A DNA stretch of 64,000 nucleotides. Origin: Aquisalimonas sp007126095 (GTDB taxonomy: Bacteria > Pseudomonadota > Gammaproteobacteria > Nitrococcales > Aquisalimonadaceae). Position 1 is the first letter of the stretch. Each line of letters opens with the position of its first letter. The notes beneath the pieces were generated by a model. It searched no databases, was not told the DNA's origin, and worked only from the letters and a program-made list of their open reading frames with translations. Where the stretch lies: assembly GCF_048323695.1 (NCBI RefSeq), contig NZ_JBLWFT010000001.1:682001-746000 (forward strand). Reading direction: 5' to 3'. The position numbers and the translations under genes were made by a program. Of the stretch, positions 28,508 through 38,129 are shown piece after piece.

Positions 28508-29518
28508 ATGGATACAATCGACCTGACACTGATCTGGGCGCTGATCATCGCGGTTGGCGTGTTCATGTACGTGCTCATGGACGGCTTCGACCTGGGCGTG
28601 GGCATTCTCTTCCCCTTTGCACCGGGGGAAGAGGCCCGCGATACCATCATGAACACAGTGGCGCCGGTATGGGACGGCAACGAGACTTGGCTGGTGCTGG
28701 GCGGCGCCGGGCTGCTCGGCGCCTTCCCGATGGTCTACTCCATCCTGCTGCCGGCGCTGTACCTGCCGGTGTTGTTCATGCTGGTGGCGCTGATATTCCG
28801 CGGTGTCGCCTTCGAGTTCCGTTTCAAGGCAAAGCGCTCGAAGTGGCTCTGGGATATCTCCTTCAACGTGGGCTCCACCCTGGCCGCATTCACCCAGGGC
28901 ATCATCCTGGGTGCGTTCATTCAGGGGTTCGAGGTTCAGGACGGAACCTATGTTGGCGGCATGTTCGACTGGCTTACACCGTTCAGCATCATGACCGGGT
29001 TCGGCCTGATAGCCGGTTATGCACTCATCGGCTGCGCCTGGATTATCATGAAAACGATTGGCGATGTACGCGAGTGGGCCTACAGCATTGCCGACCGCCT
29101 GCTGCTGATCACGCTGCTCGCGGTGGCGGTGGTCAGCGTCTGGACACCGCTGATGCACGACGCCATCGCGCAGCGCTGGTTCTCGCTGCCGAATCTGTTC
29201 TATTTCGCACCGGTGCCGATTGTTACCGCGGGTATCGCGCTGCTGTTCTACCGTGCTCTGCACCAGCGCAATGACTTCCTGCCGTTCTTCTGTGCGCTCG
29301 GGTTGTACATCCTCAGCTACACCGGCCTCGCCATCAGCCTCTGGCCGAACGTGATCCAGCCGGACATCACGCTCTGGGACGCGGCCTCGGCGCCGGAATC
29401 CCAGCTTTTCCTGCTGCTGGGCGTGCTGTTCACCCTGCCGATCATTCTCGGTTACACCACGTGGACGTACTGGGTGTTCCGCGGCAAAGTCACCAAGGAT
29501 TCGGTGGGCTATCACTAA
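28508..29518 (+). CDS. cioB: bd-type ubiquinol oxidase subunit II
   Basis: 336 residues with about eight membrane segments. Family signatures: LMDGFDLGVGILFPF near the N-terminus and VWDGNETWLVLGGAGLLGAF. It pairs with subunit I and is needed for haem incorporation and stability. cydD begins 15 nt downstream, so oxidase and assembly transporter genes form one operon. Confidence 0.95.
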   Translation: MDTIDLTLIWALIIAVGVFMYVLMDGFDLGVGILFPFAPGEEARDTIMNTVAPVWDGNETWLVLGGAGLLGAFPMVYSILLPALYLPVLFMLVALIFRGVAFEFRFKAKRSKWLWDISFNVGSTLAAFTQGIILGAFIQGFEVQDGTYVGGMFDWLTPFSIMTGFGLIAGYALIGCAWIIMKTIGDVREWAYSIADRLLLITLLAVAVVSVWTPLMHDAIAQRWFSLPNLFYFAPVPIVTAGIALLFYRALHQRNDFLPFFCALGLYILSYTGLAISLWPNVIQPDITLWDAASAPESQLFLLLGVLFTLPIILGYTTWTYWVFRGKVTKDSVGYH

Positions 29519-29533
29519 CGCCATGAGGACAGC

Positions 29534-31252
29534 GTGACTGCCACGCCCCCGAACAGCAGAGACGCGGCAAAGGCGGACAAACAGTGGCTGGCGGCGCGGG
29601 CCGCTCTTGCGGGAGCCCCGCGCCGGGTCAGCACACTGGCCGGCACCATTGGCGGCTGGCTGGTCATTCCCCAGGCCGGACTGATCGCCTGGCTGGTGCA
29701 TGAGGTGACGGCCGCCGGCGCCGGCCTCGGCGAGGTTGCCGGGCTGCTCGCTGCGCTCCTGCTGACCTTTCTTGCCCGGGCGGGTTGCACCGCTGCGCAG
29801 GAATGGGCGGCGGCCGATGCGGCGTGCCGGGTTCACGAGCGTACGCGCCGCGAAGTGGTCAGCCACCTGTTCCAGCTCGGGCCGTCCGGACTCGCCCGCC
29901 ACCCGACAGGCGGGCTCGCTTCCGCGGCCATCGACCAGATCAGTGCGCTTGGCCCCTATGTATCGCGTTACCAGCCGCAACTGATCATCACCGTCGCCGT
30001 GCCGGTTGTCCTGCTCGCCACCGTGTTCGCGCTGGACTGGCTTGCCGGCCTGCTGCTGTTTTTGGCAGCACCGCTGATTCCAGCATTCATGGCGATCGTG
30101 GGCATGGGCGCAGACGCGGTCAGCCGCAGCCAGCACCAGGCCCTGGCACGACTGGGCGGCCATTTCCTTGACCGCCTCCACGGGCTCGACCTGCTTCGCC
30201 ACATGGGCCGCGCGGAGGCAGAAGCGGATCACCTCGCACGAGTGGGCGATGATTACCGACGCCGCACCATGGCGGTGCTGCGGATCGCTTTCCTCTCCTC
30301 TGCCGTGCTGGAGTTCTTCAGCTCCGTCGCCATCGCCATGGTCGCCGTATACGTGGGCATGGGGCTGCTCGGGTACATCTCGTTTGGCCCGGCCCCGGAA
30401 CTCACGTTGTTCAGCGGGCTGTTCGTGCTGCTCCTGGCACCGGAGTTCTTTCAGCCGTTACGGCAGCTCGCCCAGCACTACCACGACCGTGCCGCCGCCC
30501 TGGGCGCAGCAGCCGAGCTCCGCGCACTGACGGACATCCGGTCACCCATGCCGGTAGCCGGCTCGACCCCGCCGCCGACCGCACCGCCGGAATTCGTTCT
30601 CCATGGCGTCACGGTGGTGGGCGACGGCGGCGAACATATGCTGAAGCCCGTCAACCTGACCATTAACCCCGGAGAGACGGTGGTGCTGACCGGGCCCTCC
30701 GGCGTCGGCAAATCCACCCTCCTGCACGCAATCGCCGGCTTTCGGCGCATCGAAGACGGTGTACTGACGGTGAACGGCACACCATTGGAGAGAATCGACC
30801 TGAGTGCCTGGCAGGGCCAGCTCGGCTGGCTGGCCCAGGTGCCTCACCTGTTCCCGGGCACGTTGCGGGAAAACCTGCTGCTCGATGAAACAAGCGCCGA
30901 AGACGAGCCCCGCATCCGCGATGCCCTCCACCGTGCGGGCCTGGAGCGCGTGTTGGCGCATTTGCCCGATGGCCTTGAGACACGCGTTGGCGAACACGGC
31001 AGCGGCATTTCGGGCGGTGAGGGGCAGCGCGTGGCACTCGCCCGCGCTCTGCTTCGCCAGGCACCGGTGCTGCTTGTGGACGAGCCCACCGCGAGCCTCG
31101 ATCCGGACACCACGGCAATCATCACGGACGCGCTGCGAGGCGAATCCGAGCGGGGGGCGACAATCATCGTTGCCACCCACACCCCCGACGATTATCCGTG
31201 GGCCCACCAGGTGATTGCGCTGACCCGGAACGGGAGCCGCGCCGATGGATGA
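29534..31252 (+). CDS. cydD: Thiol reductant ABC exporter, CydD subunit
   Basis: 572 residues from a GTG. A six-helix ABC exporter membrane domain (about 25-330) is followed by an ATPase domain with GPSGVGKS, ISGGEGQRVALARAL and VLLVDEPTASLDPD. With CydC it exports glutathione and cysteine to the periplasm, which is needed for maturation of bd oxidases. Overlaps cydC by 8 nt. Confidence 0.93.
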   Translation: MTATPPNSRDAAKADKQWLAARAALAGAPRRVSTLAGTIGGWLVIPQAGLIAWLVHEVTAAGAGLGEVAGLLAALLLTFLARAGCTAAQEWAAADAACRVHERTRREVVSHLFQLGPSGLARHPTGGLASAAIDQISALGPYVSRYQPQLIITVAVPVVLLATVFALDWLAGLLLFLAAPLIPAFMAIVGMGADAVSRSQHQALARLGGHFLDRLHGLDLLRHMGRAEAEADHLARVGDDYRRRTMAVLRIAFLSSAVLEFFSSVAIAMVAVYVGMGLLGYISFGPAPELTLFSGLFVLLLAPEFFQPLRQLAQHYHDRAAALGAAAELRALTDIRSPMPVAGSTPPPTAPPEFVLHGVTVVGDGGEHMLKPVNLTINPGETVVLTGPSGVGKSTLLHAIAGFRRIEDGVLTVNGTPLERIDLSAWQGQLGWLAQVPHLFPGTLRENLLLDETSAEDEPRIRDALHRAGLERVLAHLPDGLETRVGEHGSGISGGEGQRVALARALLRQAPVLLVDEPTASLDPDTTAIITDALRGESERGATIIVATHTPDDYPWAHQVIALTRNGSRADG

Positions 31253-32921
31253 ATTCCGCCCCCTGCTCCGCCTGCACGCGCCGCGATGGCCCTGGTTGCT
31301 CGCCGGTGCAGTGCTCATGCTCATGGCAACGCTGGCCAGCTTCGGCCTGCTCGCGCTCTCGGGCTGGTTCATCACCGCCACGGGGCTGGCAGGCATTGCG
31401 ATGGCGGCAGGCAGCACGGTGATGCTGGACATCTACCGACCGGGAGCCGGAATCCGCTTCTTCGCCGTCGGCCGGGCCGTCAGCCGTTACGGTGAGCGCC
31501 TCGTCACCCATGAGGCCGTGTTCCGCCTGCTTGCCGACCTGCGCATATGGATGTTCCGGCGGTTGATGCAGCTCGACCTGCAGGGCCTGGCGTCTCTTCG
31601 TAGCGGCGACACCCTGGCCCGGCTGACGGCCGACGTGGACCGCCTGGACCAGTTCTACCTGCGGCTGCTGGCCCCGGTCGCCGTGGCCGCGATCGGACTG
31701 ATCATCGCCGCGGCGGTGCTGGCCCTGTTCGCACCGCCGGCGGCCACGGCCGTTGCCTTGATCCTCGGGGCCACCGCGATCGCTGCCGCCCTGCTCGGTC
31801 TGCGGCTGACGAAACGGCCCGGGGAGCAGGTCGTCATCCTGTCCGGGCACCTGCGCGATCACCTGGTGCTGTCCCTGCGTGGCGCCGCCGAACTGCGGAT
31901 CTACGGCCGTGAACCCGACGCACTCCACCATCAGGGTGAACTCTCCAGGGACCATGAGCGCGCCAACCGTACACTGTCCCGACTGTCCGGGCTGACCCAG
32001 GCTGGCGGCAACCTGGCGACATTCGTCAGCGTCTGGGCGGCAGCCGTGCTGGCAATTCCCCTCGTCCAGTCCGGCGCCCTCACCGGGCCCGGCTTCGGGT
32101 TGGTGTTGCTCGGAACCCTCGCGCTTGCCGAGCTCGTGACGCCGCTGCCAATGGCAACCCAGGCTCTGGCCCATGTTCGCGCAGCCGCGCGCCGGGTCGC
32201 TGGTGCTGCTCCAGATGCGCCATTGCCGCACCGGGGAGAGAGTGGGCCCGGCGACGGCACGGTGGTCATGGCCGACGTGCACTACAGGCACCACCCCGGC
32301 ACCACCCCGATTCTTGACGGCATTGCGTTGACGGTCCGGCCTGGCGACCGCTTCGCGATTACCGGGCCGAGTGGCACCGGCAAGAGCACCCTGCTGCAGC
32401 TGATTACCGGGGCCCTGTCACCGGATAGCGGCACTATCGAAGTCGGCGGGACTCCGATTGCCGCAATGTCTCCGGAGGCCATCGGCCAGCGGGCCGCATG
32501 GATGCCCCAACGGACGATGGTCTTCAACGGCACCGTGGCGGACAATCTGCGCATGGCCGCCCCGGAGGCCTCGCAACAGTCCCTCTGGCACGCGCTGTGG
32601 ATGGCGTGCCTGGACCAGACTGTCGCCGAGTTGCCACAGGGGCTTGAGACCTGGCTCGGTGAGGCGGGACGACAACTCTCCGGCGGCGAAGCACGACGCC
32701 TGACTCTGGCCAGAACACTGCTCCGGCCGGCACCCGTGCTACTGCTGGACGAGCCCGTGCGCGGACTCGACCGGGACAGTGCCCTCGCCGTGATGGAGCG
32801 CCTGGCGCACAACGACCCGGCGGAGCGCGCCATGGTCGTGGTCACCCACGCACCAGAACTGCTGCCAACCACTTTCCTCCACCTTCAGCTGAGCAACGGG
32901 CGACTCGAACCCGGCGTTTGA
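31245..32921 (+). CDS. cydC: Thiol reductant ABC exporter, CydC subunit
   Basis: 558 residues. The membrane domain starts with the CydC-type WLLAGAVLMLMATLASFGLL, LSGWFITATGLAG and IRFFAVGRAVSRYGERLVTH. The ATPase domain has GPSGTGKS, LSGGEARRLTLARTL and VLLLDEPVRGLDRD. Heterodimer partner of CydD. Last gene of the cioAB-cydDC operon. Confidence 0.93.
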   Translation: MDEFRPLLRLHAPRWPWLLAGAVLMLMATLASFGLLALSGWFITATGLAGIAMAAGSTVMLDIYRPGAGIRFFAVGRAVSRYGERLVTHEAVFRLLADLRIWMFRRLMQLDLQGLASLRSGDTLARLTADVDRLDQFYLRLLAPVAVAAIGLIIAAAVLALFAPPAATAVALILGATAIAAALLGLRLTKRPGEQVVILSGHLRDHLVLSLRGAAELRIYGREPDALHHQGELSRDHERANRTLSRLSGLTQAGGNLATFVSVWAAAVLAIPLVQSGALTGPGFGLVLLGTLALAELVTPLPMATQALAHVRAAARRVAGAAPDAPLPHRGESGPGDGTVVMADVHYRHHPGTTPILDGIALTVRPGDRFAITGPSGTGKSTLLQLITGALSPDSGTIEVGGTPIAAMSPEAIGQRAAWMPQRTMVFNGTVADNLRMAAPEASQQSLWHALWMACLDQTVAELPQGLETWLGEAGRQLSGGEARRLTLARTLLRPAPVLLLDEPVRGLDRDSALAVMERLAHNDPAERAMVVVTHAPELLPTTFLHLQLSNGRLEPGV

Positions 32922-32982
32922 TATACTCCATACCTCTGACCCGGGCTCGAACCCGTCGGCAGGCCCTGCACCGCACAGGAGG

Positions 32983-33693
32983 ATGGCCACGTTGTCCAAC
33001 CAGCGCCCCGTACCGCCCGAGTACATCACGCGCGGCCAGCGGATTATCGAGGACATGCACTCCGAGTATCAGCACATCGTGGTCGCCCACGACCCGGACT
33101 ACGGCCACGTCCTGTACCTGGACGATGATCTCCAGATCGCCGAATCGGATCACGCGTACAACCGCGCCATGATCGACCCGCTGGTGCAGGCTGGCCTCAC
33201 GGGGCGCGTGCTCATCCTCGGCGGGGGCGACGGCGGCGTGCTCAAGGCGGCGGTACACGGCGGCGTGCACGACGCGACGCTGGTGGATATCGATGGCAAG
33301 GTGCTGGAGCTGGCGCAGCGCTATTTCCCAGGACTGTGCGAGGACGCGTTCACCGCGACCAACGCCCGCGTGGTGGTCGGCGATGCATTCGCATGGCTCG
33401 ACGACGCCAGGGGCTACGACGGCATCGTCTACGATCTGACCATGGAGCCGGTTCGGGCGAACCAGTCCCGCCTGGAGTTCATCGAGGAGATCGTCGGCCG
33501 CATTGCGGCCAGCCTGCAGCCCGAGGGGATGCTCACCATGCAGTGCTGCAGCGAGCATCAGCCACAGCTCCGGCGGGAAATCCACGACGCGCTGAGCCGC
33601 CATTTCACCGCCGTTGCCGATTACCCGGTAGTCGTCCCTTCCTATCACGAACAATGGATTTTCGCGCACGCCCGCTACCCGGCCCGGCGGTGA
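32983..33693 (+). CDS. Spermidine synthase-like aminopropyltransferase fold protein
   Basis: 236 residues. The SAM-type motif VLILGGGDGGVLKAA and VDIDGKVLELAQRYFP are clear for the spermidine synthase family. The active-site loop, usually D-(S/C)-(S/T)-D-P, reads YDLTMEPVR: the first Asp remains, but the D-P part is replaced. The protein is shorter than SpeE (about 285) and lacks part of the N-terminal barrel. No speD is nearby. It may make another polyamine or be a different SAM-dependent enzyme. Confidence 0.75.
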   Translation: MATLSNQRPVPPEYITRGQRIIEDMHSEYQHIVVAHDPDYGHVLYLDDDLQIAESDHAYNRAMIDPLVQAGLTGRVLILGGGDGGVLKAAVHGGVHDATLVDIDGKVLELAQRYFPGLCEDAFTATNARVVVGDAFAWLDDARGYDGIVYDLTMEPVRANQSRLEFIEEIVGRIAASLQPEGMLTMQCCSEHQPQLRREIHDALSRHFTAVADYPVVVPSYHEQWIFAHARYPARR

Positions 33694-33814
33694 GCGAATC
33701 CGGCCCGCCCCGTGTGCCGAGAGCCTGGTGTGTTTAGAATCACGCTTGCGGGACACAGAGCGGCGCGACCCGCCCACCGCAACGCACTACAGATCCGGTC
33801 AAGGGAGACCCTAC

Positions 33815-35224
33815 GTGGACTACACGGCACTGAAAGACTTCGTCGACGCTCAGTGGCAGGACACGATCCTGGACGAGCTCAAGGACTTCATTCGTATCCC
33901 GGCGAAATCCCCGGCCTTCGATCCGGACTGGGCCAGCAACGGGCACCTGGATGCGGCAGTGGCCCATGCGGAGCGCTGGTGTCGCGAGGCAGCGCCGGCA
34001 AGCGCAACCATCGAGGTGATCCGCCTCCCCGGGCGCACGCCGTTACTGCTGGTGGATGTGCCGGGCACGGCCGACGGAACCGTGCTGCTGTACGGGCATC
34101 TGGACAAGCAGCCGGAAGTCTCCGGATGGAGTGATGGCTACGGTCCGTGGACCCCCGTCTACATCCATGACCGTTTGTACGGGCGCGGCAGCGCCGACGA
34201 CGGCTATGCCGTCTACGCATCGGTGGCGGCGGTACGCGCGGTGCATGAACAGGGTGCCCCGCATGCACGCTGCATCGTGCTGATCGAGACCTGCGAGGAG
34301 AGCGGCAGCTACGACCTGCCCCACTACATCGACCACCTCCGGGACCGGATCGGCCAACCCGACCTGGTGCTGTGCCTGGACTCCGGCTGCGGCAACTACG
34401 AGCAGATGTGGTGCACCACCTCCCTGCGCGGCATGGCCGCGGGAACGCTGACGGTGGAGACGCTGACCCAGGGTGTGCACTCGGGAGACGCCGGTGGTGT
34501 CGTGCCCTCCTCGTTCCGCGTTGCCCGGCACCTGCTCGAGCGCCTGGAGGATTCCGTCGACGGCCGCATCGTCCCCGGCCATTTCAACGCCACCATCCCG
34601 GATGAGCGGCGGACCCAGGCCCGGGAAGCCGCGATGGTCATCGGCGCGACACTGCGTGACCGATTTCCGTTTGCCGACGGTGTACTCCCCGAAGAGGAGG
34701 ACCTCACCGAACTGGTTCTCAACAGGAGCTGGCGGCCCGCGCTGGAAGTCACCGGTACCGACGGGCTGCCGCCCATCGCGGAGGCCGGCAACGTTCTGCG
34801 GCCCTACACCGCCATGAAGCTGGCCCTGCGCCTGCCGCCCACGGTGGATGGTGAGGATGCCACCCAGCGACTGAAGACACTCCTGGAGAACAACCCGCCG
34901 AACAACGCAAAGGTCACGTTCACACCCGACCAGGCCGCCAGCGGCTGGCATGCGCCCCCGCTCGACGACTGGCTGGCGGACACCATGGAGGCGGCATCGG
35001 AAGACACCTTCGGTGCACCGGCGATGTTCATGGGTGAAGGCGGCACGATCCCGCTGATGGCCCTGTTGAGCGATGCCTTCCCGAAGGCGCAGTTCGTCAT
35101 CACCGGTGTCCTGGGCCCGCAGTCCAACGCGCACGGCCCGGATGAGTTCCTGCACGTCCCGACGGCGAGGAACCTCACCACCTGCGTGGCCCGTATTATC
35201 GCGGCGCATGCCGAGCACGGCTGA
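33815..35224 (+). CDS. M20-family metallopeptidase (dipeptidase-like)
   Basis: 469 residues from the GTG at 33815, preceded by AAGGGAGA. Metal ligands are visible in VLLYGHLDKQPE, GRGSADDGYA and the catalytic ETCEESGS, with a late His in NAHGPDEFLH. The lid domain includes GVHSGDAGGVVPSSFRV. The organisation matches cytosolic nonspecific dipeptidase/CNDP-type M20 enzymes. Probable cytoplasmic exopeptidase with two metal ions; substrate unknown. Confidence 0.88.
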   Translation: MDYTALKDFVDAQWQDTILDELKDFIRIPAKSPAFDPDWASNGHLDAAVAHAERWCREAAPASATIEVIRLPGRTPLLLVDVPGTADGTVLLYGHLDKQPEVSGWSDGYGPWTPVYIHDRLYGRGSADDGYAVYASVAAVRAVHEQGAPHARCIVLIETCEESGSYDLPHYIDHLRDRIGQPDLVLCLDSGCGNYEQMWCTTSLRGMAAGTLTVETLTQGVHSGDAGGVVPSSFRVARHLLERLEDSVDGRIVPGHFNATIPDERRTQAREAAMVIGATLRDRFPFADGVLPEEEDLTELVLNRSWRPALEVTGTDGLPPIAEAGNVLRPYTAMKLALRLPPTVDGEDATQRLKTLLENNPPNNAKVTFTPDQAASGWHAPPLDDWLADTMEAASEDTFGAPAMFMGEGGTIPLMALLSDAFPKAQFVITGVLGPQSNAHGPDEFLHVPTARNLTTCVARIIAAHAEHG

Positions 35225-35225
35225 G

Positions 35226-35243
35226 TACTGTTTATTTATACAC
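35226..35243 (+). promoter_or_regulatory. LexA-like operator before the radical SAM gene
   Basis: TACTGT, 8 AT-rich bases, then ACAC. This differs from the LexA core CTGT-N8-ACAG by one base. It overlaps a plausible -35 (TTTATT, 35232-35237); a -10 (CATAAT) follows after 17 bp, 31 nt before the gene start. From memory, the orthologue PA0069 is reported in the P. aeruginosa LexA regulon. Confidence 0.5.
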
Positions 35244-35297
35244 CTTTCTGTCGCATAATGGGCGCTCGCCAGGGCGTTCCATTCTGCGAGGTGCACC

Positions 35298-36365
35298 ATG
35301 CTCAAGGGTCGCGGCACGGACCAGCGCATCGCCAATCGCTTCTCGCATCGCAAGACCGATTCTGTCGACGACGGCTGGCCCAATCTCGATGCCGCTGAGC
35401 AGAGCGCGCCTGACACCATTTGCACCACCGAGCAGGCGCGGTCGATCATCACCCGCAACCGGTCGCCGGACGTTCCCTTCGAGCAGTCGATCAACCCGTA
35501 CCGTGGCTGTGAACACGGGTGCATCTACTGCTTTGCCCGCCCGAGCCACGCCTACATCGACCTCTCCCCAGGGCTGGACTTCGAGACGCGGCTCACCGTC
35601 AAGACCAATGCCGCCGAACGCCTGCGGGCGGAGCTGGCCCGTCCGGGTTACCGCTGCCAGCCCATCGTTCTCGGCACCAACACGGACCCGTACCAGCCGA
35701 TCGAGCGTCAATGGCGGGTGACCCGTTCGCTGCTGGAGGTCCTGGAGACATGCCGCCACCCAGTCAGCCTCATCACCAAGGGGGGCGGCATTCTTCGGGA
35801 TCTGGACCTGCTCGAATCGCTGGCCACGGACAACCTGGTCTCTGTCATGGTCAGCCTGACATCACTGGATTCCGGGCTGAAACGAGCCCTCGAACCACGT
35901 GCCGCTTCCCCGGGCACGCGCCTGCGCGTCATCCGCGCGCTGCGGGAGCGCGGCGTCCCCACTGGAGCGCTGATCGCCCCGGTCATCCCCGCACTCACGG
36001 ATCACGAACTGGAGTCACTCGTCGAATCGGCCGCGGGCGCCGGAGTTCAGGAAGCGGGCTACGTCCTGCTGCGCCTGCCAAGGGAAGTTCAGCCCCTGTT
36101 TCAGCGCTGGCTGGAGGAGCATGCCCCTGGCCGGGCCGAGCATGTGATGAGCCTGCTGCGCCAGGCCCATGGCGGACGGGCGTACGACGCCTGCTTCGGG
36201 CACCGCATGCGAGGCAAGGGGCCGTGGTCCGATCTGCTGGAACAACGCTTCCGTCGGGCCCTGCGCCGCCATGGCCTCGAACGGCGCAACGGCGTGCCAT
36301 TGAACACCCACTCTTTCCGCCCTCCCGTGCCCGACACGCCCCAGCGTTCACTCTTTCCTGACTGA
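35298..36365 (+). CDS. PA0069-family radical SAM protein
   Basis: 355 residues. The 4Fe-4S motif is CEHGCIYCFARPSH (C-x3-C-x2-C), preceded by SINPYRGC, the pattern of SplB-like radical SAM proteins. Further conserved parts are IVLGTNTDPYQPIERQ and SLITKGGGILRD. SplB repairs spore photoproduct in DNA; the function of the PA0069 group is not established. A LexA-like box sits in the promoter, which would fit a DNA-damage role. Confidence 0.85.
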   Translation: MLKGRGTDQRIANRFSHRKTDSVDDGWPNLDAAEQSAPDTICTTEQARSIITRNRSPDVPFEQSINPYRGCEHGCIYCFARPSHAYIDLSPGLDFETRLTVKTNAAERLRAELARPGYRCQPIVLGTNTDPYQPIERQWRVTRSLLEVLETCRHPVSLITKGGGILRDLDLLESLATDNLVSVMVSLTSLDSGLKRALEPRAASPGTRLRVIRALRERGVPTGALIAPVIPALTDHELESLVESAAGAGVQEAGYVLLRLPREVQPLFQRWLEEHAPGRAEHVMSLLRQAHGGRAYDACFGHRMRGKGPWSDLLEQRFRRALRRHGLERRNGVPLNTHSFRPPVPDTPQRSLFPD

Positions 36366-36442
36366 CCGTCCCGCGATGTGGCCTGTACCGGCGTCGGGCG
36401 TCTATGCTAAACCAATGCAAACAAGCGGTATGGGGTCCGGCC

Positions 36443-37240
36443 ATGGTGGCACCCAACAACAGTGACGCCTTCGAACACCTCGACACCATCGCCGAGCGCC
36501 TGGCGACCGCGAATCGTGTGCTCTTCATCACCGGCGCCGGCCTGTCCGCGGATTCCGGCCTGCCCACCTACCGCGGCGTCGGCGGCATCTATGATGACGG
36601 CATCACCGATGAAGGCATTCCCTTCGAAGTCGCGCTGTCCGGCGACATGTTCCGGCGCCGCCCCGAGCTCACCTGGAAACACATCGCCCGCATCGAGGCC
36701 GCCACGCGTGGCGCCAGCTGCAACCGCGGGCACGATGTCCTGGCGGCCATGGAAGACACCCTGCCCCACGCCTGCGTGCTGACCCAGAATGTCGACGGTT
36801 TCCATCATGACGCGGGCAGCCGTAACGTCATCGAGATGCACGGCAATGTTCACACGCTCCGCTGCACCGGCTGCGACCGCGTCAAACGGGTCGAAGATTT
36901 CTCCCGGTTGCAGCTCCCGCCGGCCTGCCTGCGGTGCGGCGAACTCATTCGCCCGGATGTGGTGCTTTTCGGCGAGATGCTGCCATTCCAGGCGCTGGAC
37001 CACCTCGCGGAAGAGACTGCCGCCGGCTTTGACGTGGTCATGAGCATCGGCACGACCAGCGTCTTTCCCTATATTGTCGAACCGGTACTCTCGGCCCGGG
37101 AACATGGCGCGATGACCATAGAGATCAACCCGTCGCGTACGGAGATCTCGGAGACCGTGGATTTCCAGCTGCCGGATCGTGCCGCCAATGTTCTGGACGC
37201 GCTCTGGGGACGGTTCCAGAGCGCCCACGGCCACGGTTGA
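36443..37240 (+). CDS. Sir2-family NAD-dependent protein deacylase
   Basis: 265 residues from the ATG at 36443 (an upstream ATG at 36404 is possible). Sirtuin motifs: GAGLSADSGLPTYRG, TQNVDGFHHDAGS, catalytic His in VIEMHGNVH, zinc ligands CTGC and CLRCG, and RPDVVLFGEMLP. It removes acyl groups from protein lysines using NAD. Substrate not predictable. Located between the radical SAM and alpha/beta hydrolase genes, all on the plus strand. Confidence 0.9.
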   Translation: MVAPNNSDAFEHLDTIAERLATANRVLFITGAGLSADSGLPTYRGVGGIYDDGITDEGIPFEVALSGDMFRRRPELTWKHIARIEAATRGASCNRGHDVLAAMEDTLPHACVLTQNVDGFHHDAGSRNVIEMHGNVHTLRCTGCDRVKRVEDFSRLQLPPACLRCGELIRPDVVLFGEMLPFQALDHLAEETAAGFDVVMSIGTTSVFPYIVEPVLSAREHGAMTIEINPSRTEISETVDFQLPDRAANVLDALWGRFQSAHGHG

Positions 37241-37310
37241 AGCCGCGCGCCCATACGTGCGCTGCAGATTGCACGACAGCGTAACGCCAGCCCTACCGGG
37301 AGAACCAGCA

Positions 37311-38078
37311 ATGCCCTACGTCACCATCGCCGGCGAGTCCCTCCATTACACGGTCCATGATGAAGATGCCCCCCTTGACCTCGTCTGCATCCATGGTGCC
37401 GGGGGCGACCACACCCTCTGGCCGCGCGGGCTGGGTGACCTCGCCTCATGCAATACGTATGTCCTGGACCTGCCGGGGCACGGCCGCTCCGGAGGTCACG
37501 CCCGGGACTCCGTCAGCGCCTACGCGGAGGTGGTGGAAGCATTCGTGGCAGAGCTCGGGCTGCGCCGTGTCATCCTGCTCGGCCACTCCATGGGTGGCGC
37601 CATCGCACTGAGGATCGCCCTGGACGAACCGCGCTGGCTTGATTCTCTGATCCTAGCCTGCACCGGGTGCCGGCTCCGTGTCCCGGACGAAACCTTTGCG
37701 CTCTACCGCACCGATCCGGAGTCAGCGGTGGAACGCCAGTGCCATGTGAGCTTCTCCCCGGTGGCGCCGCAGGCGCTGATCGACGCGGAAGCCACCCGCC
37801 GCCGTGACGTGTCGCCGGATGTCATGCTGCGGGACTACACCGCATGTGACCGGTTCGACGTTACCGACGAACTCGGCGAAATCGCCATTCCCGCGCTGGT
37901 CATCAGCGGTGACATCGACCATCTCACACCGCTGAAATACGCACAGTTCCTGGAAGACCGCATTCCGGACGCACGGCTCGCAGTCGTGGCGCCGGCCGGA
38001 CACATGCTTCCACTGGAACAGCCTGGAGAAATCACCCGACTTGTGAGCGAATTCGTGGGACGCCGGGTTGACAGTTGA
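37311..38078 (+). CDS. Alpha/beta hydrolase
   Basis: 255 residues from the ATG at 37311 (GGGAGA upstream). Oxyanion region CIHGAGGDHTLW, nucleophile elbow GHSMGGAIAL, acid ISGDIDHLTP and catalytic His in PAGHMLPLEQP complete the triad. No signal peptide. Typical of small cytoplasmic esterases or C-C hydrolases. Substrate unknown. Confidence 0.85.
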   Translation: MPYVTIAGESLHYTVHDEDAPLDLVCIHGAGGDHTLWPRGLGDLASCNTYVLDLPGHGRSGGHARDSVSAYAEVVEAFVAELGLRRVILLGHSMGGAIALRIALDEPRWLDSLILACTGCRLRVPDETFALYRTDPESAVERQCHVSFSPVAPQALIDAEATRRRDVSPDVMLRDYTACDRFDVTDELGEIAIPALVISGDIDHLTPLKYAQFLEDRIPDARLAVVAPAGHMLPLEQPGEITRLVSEFVGRRVDS

Positions 38079-38129
38079 TAGGGTGGTGTCGGGTGGAAAC
38101 GACAGAACCAGCAGATTACAAGGAAAACA

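Noticed and set aside
28370..30232. 620-codon minus-strand frame across cioB and cydD
   Set aside because: Antisense to two strongly conserved membrane protein genes; low-complexity Gln/His/Arg composition.
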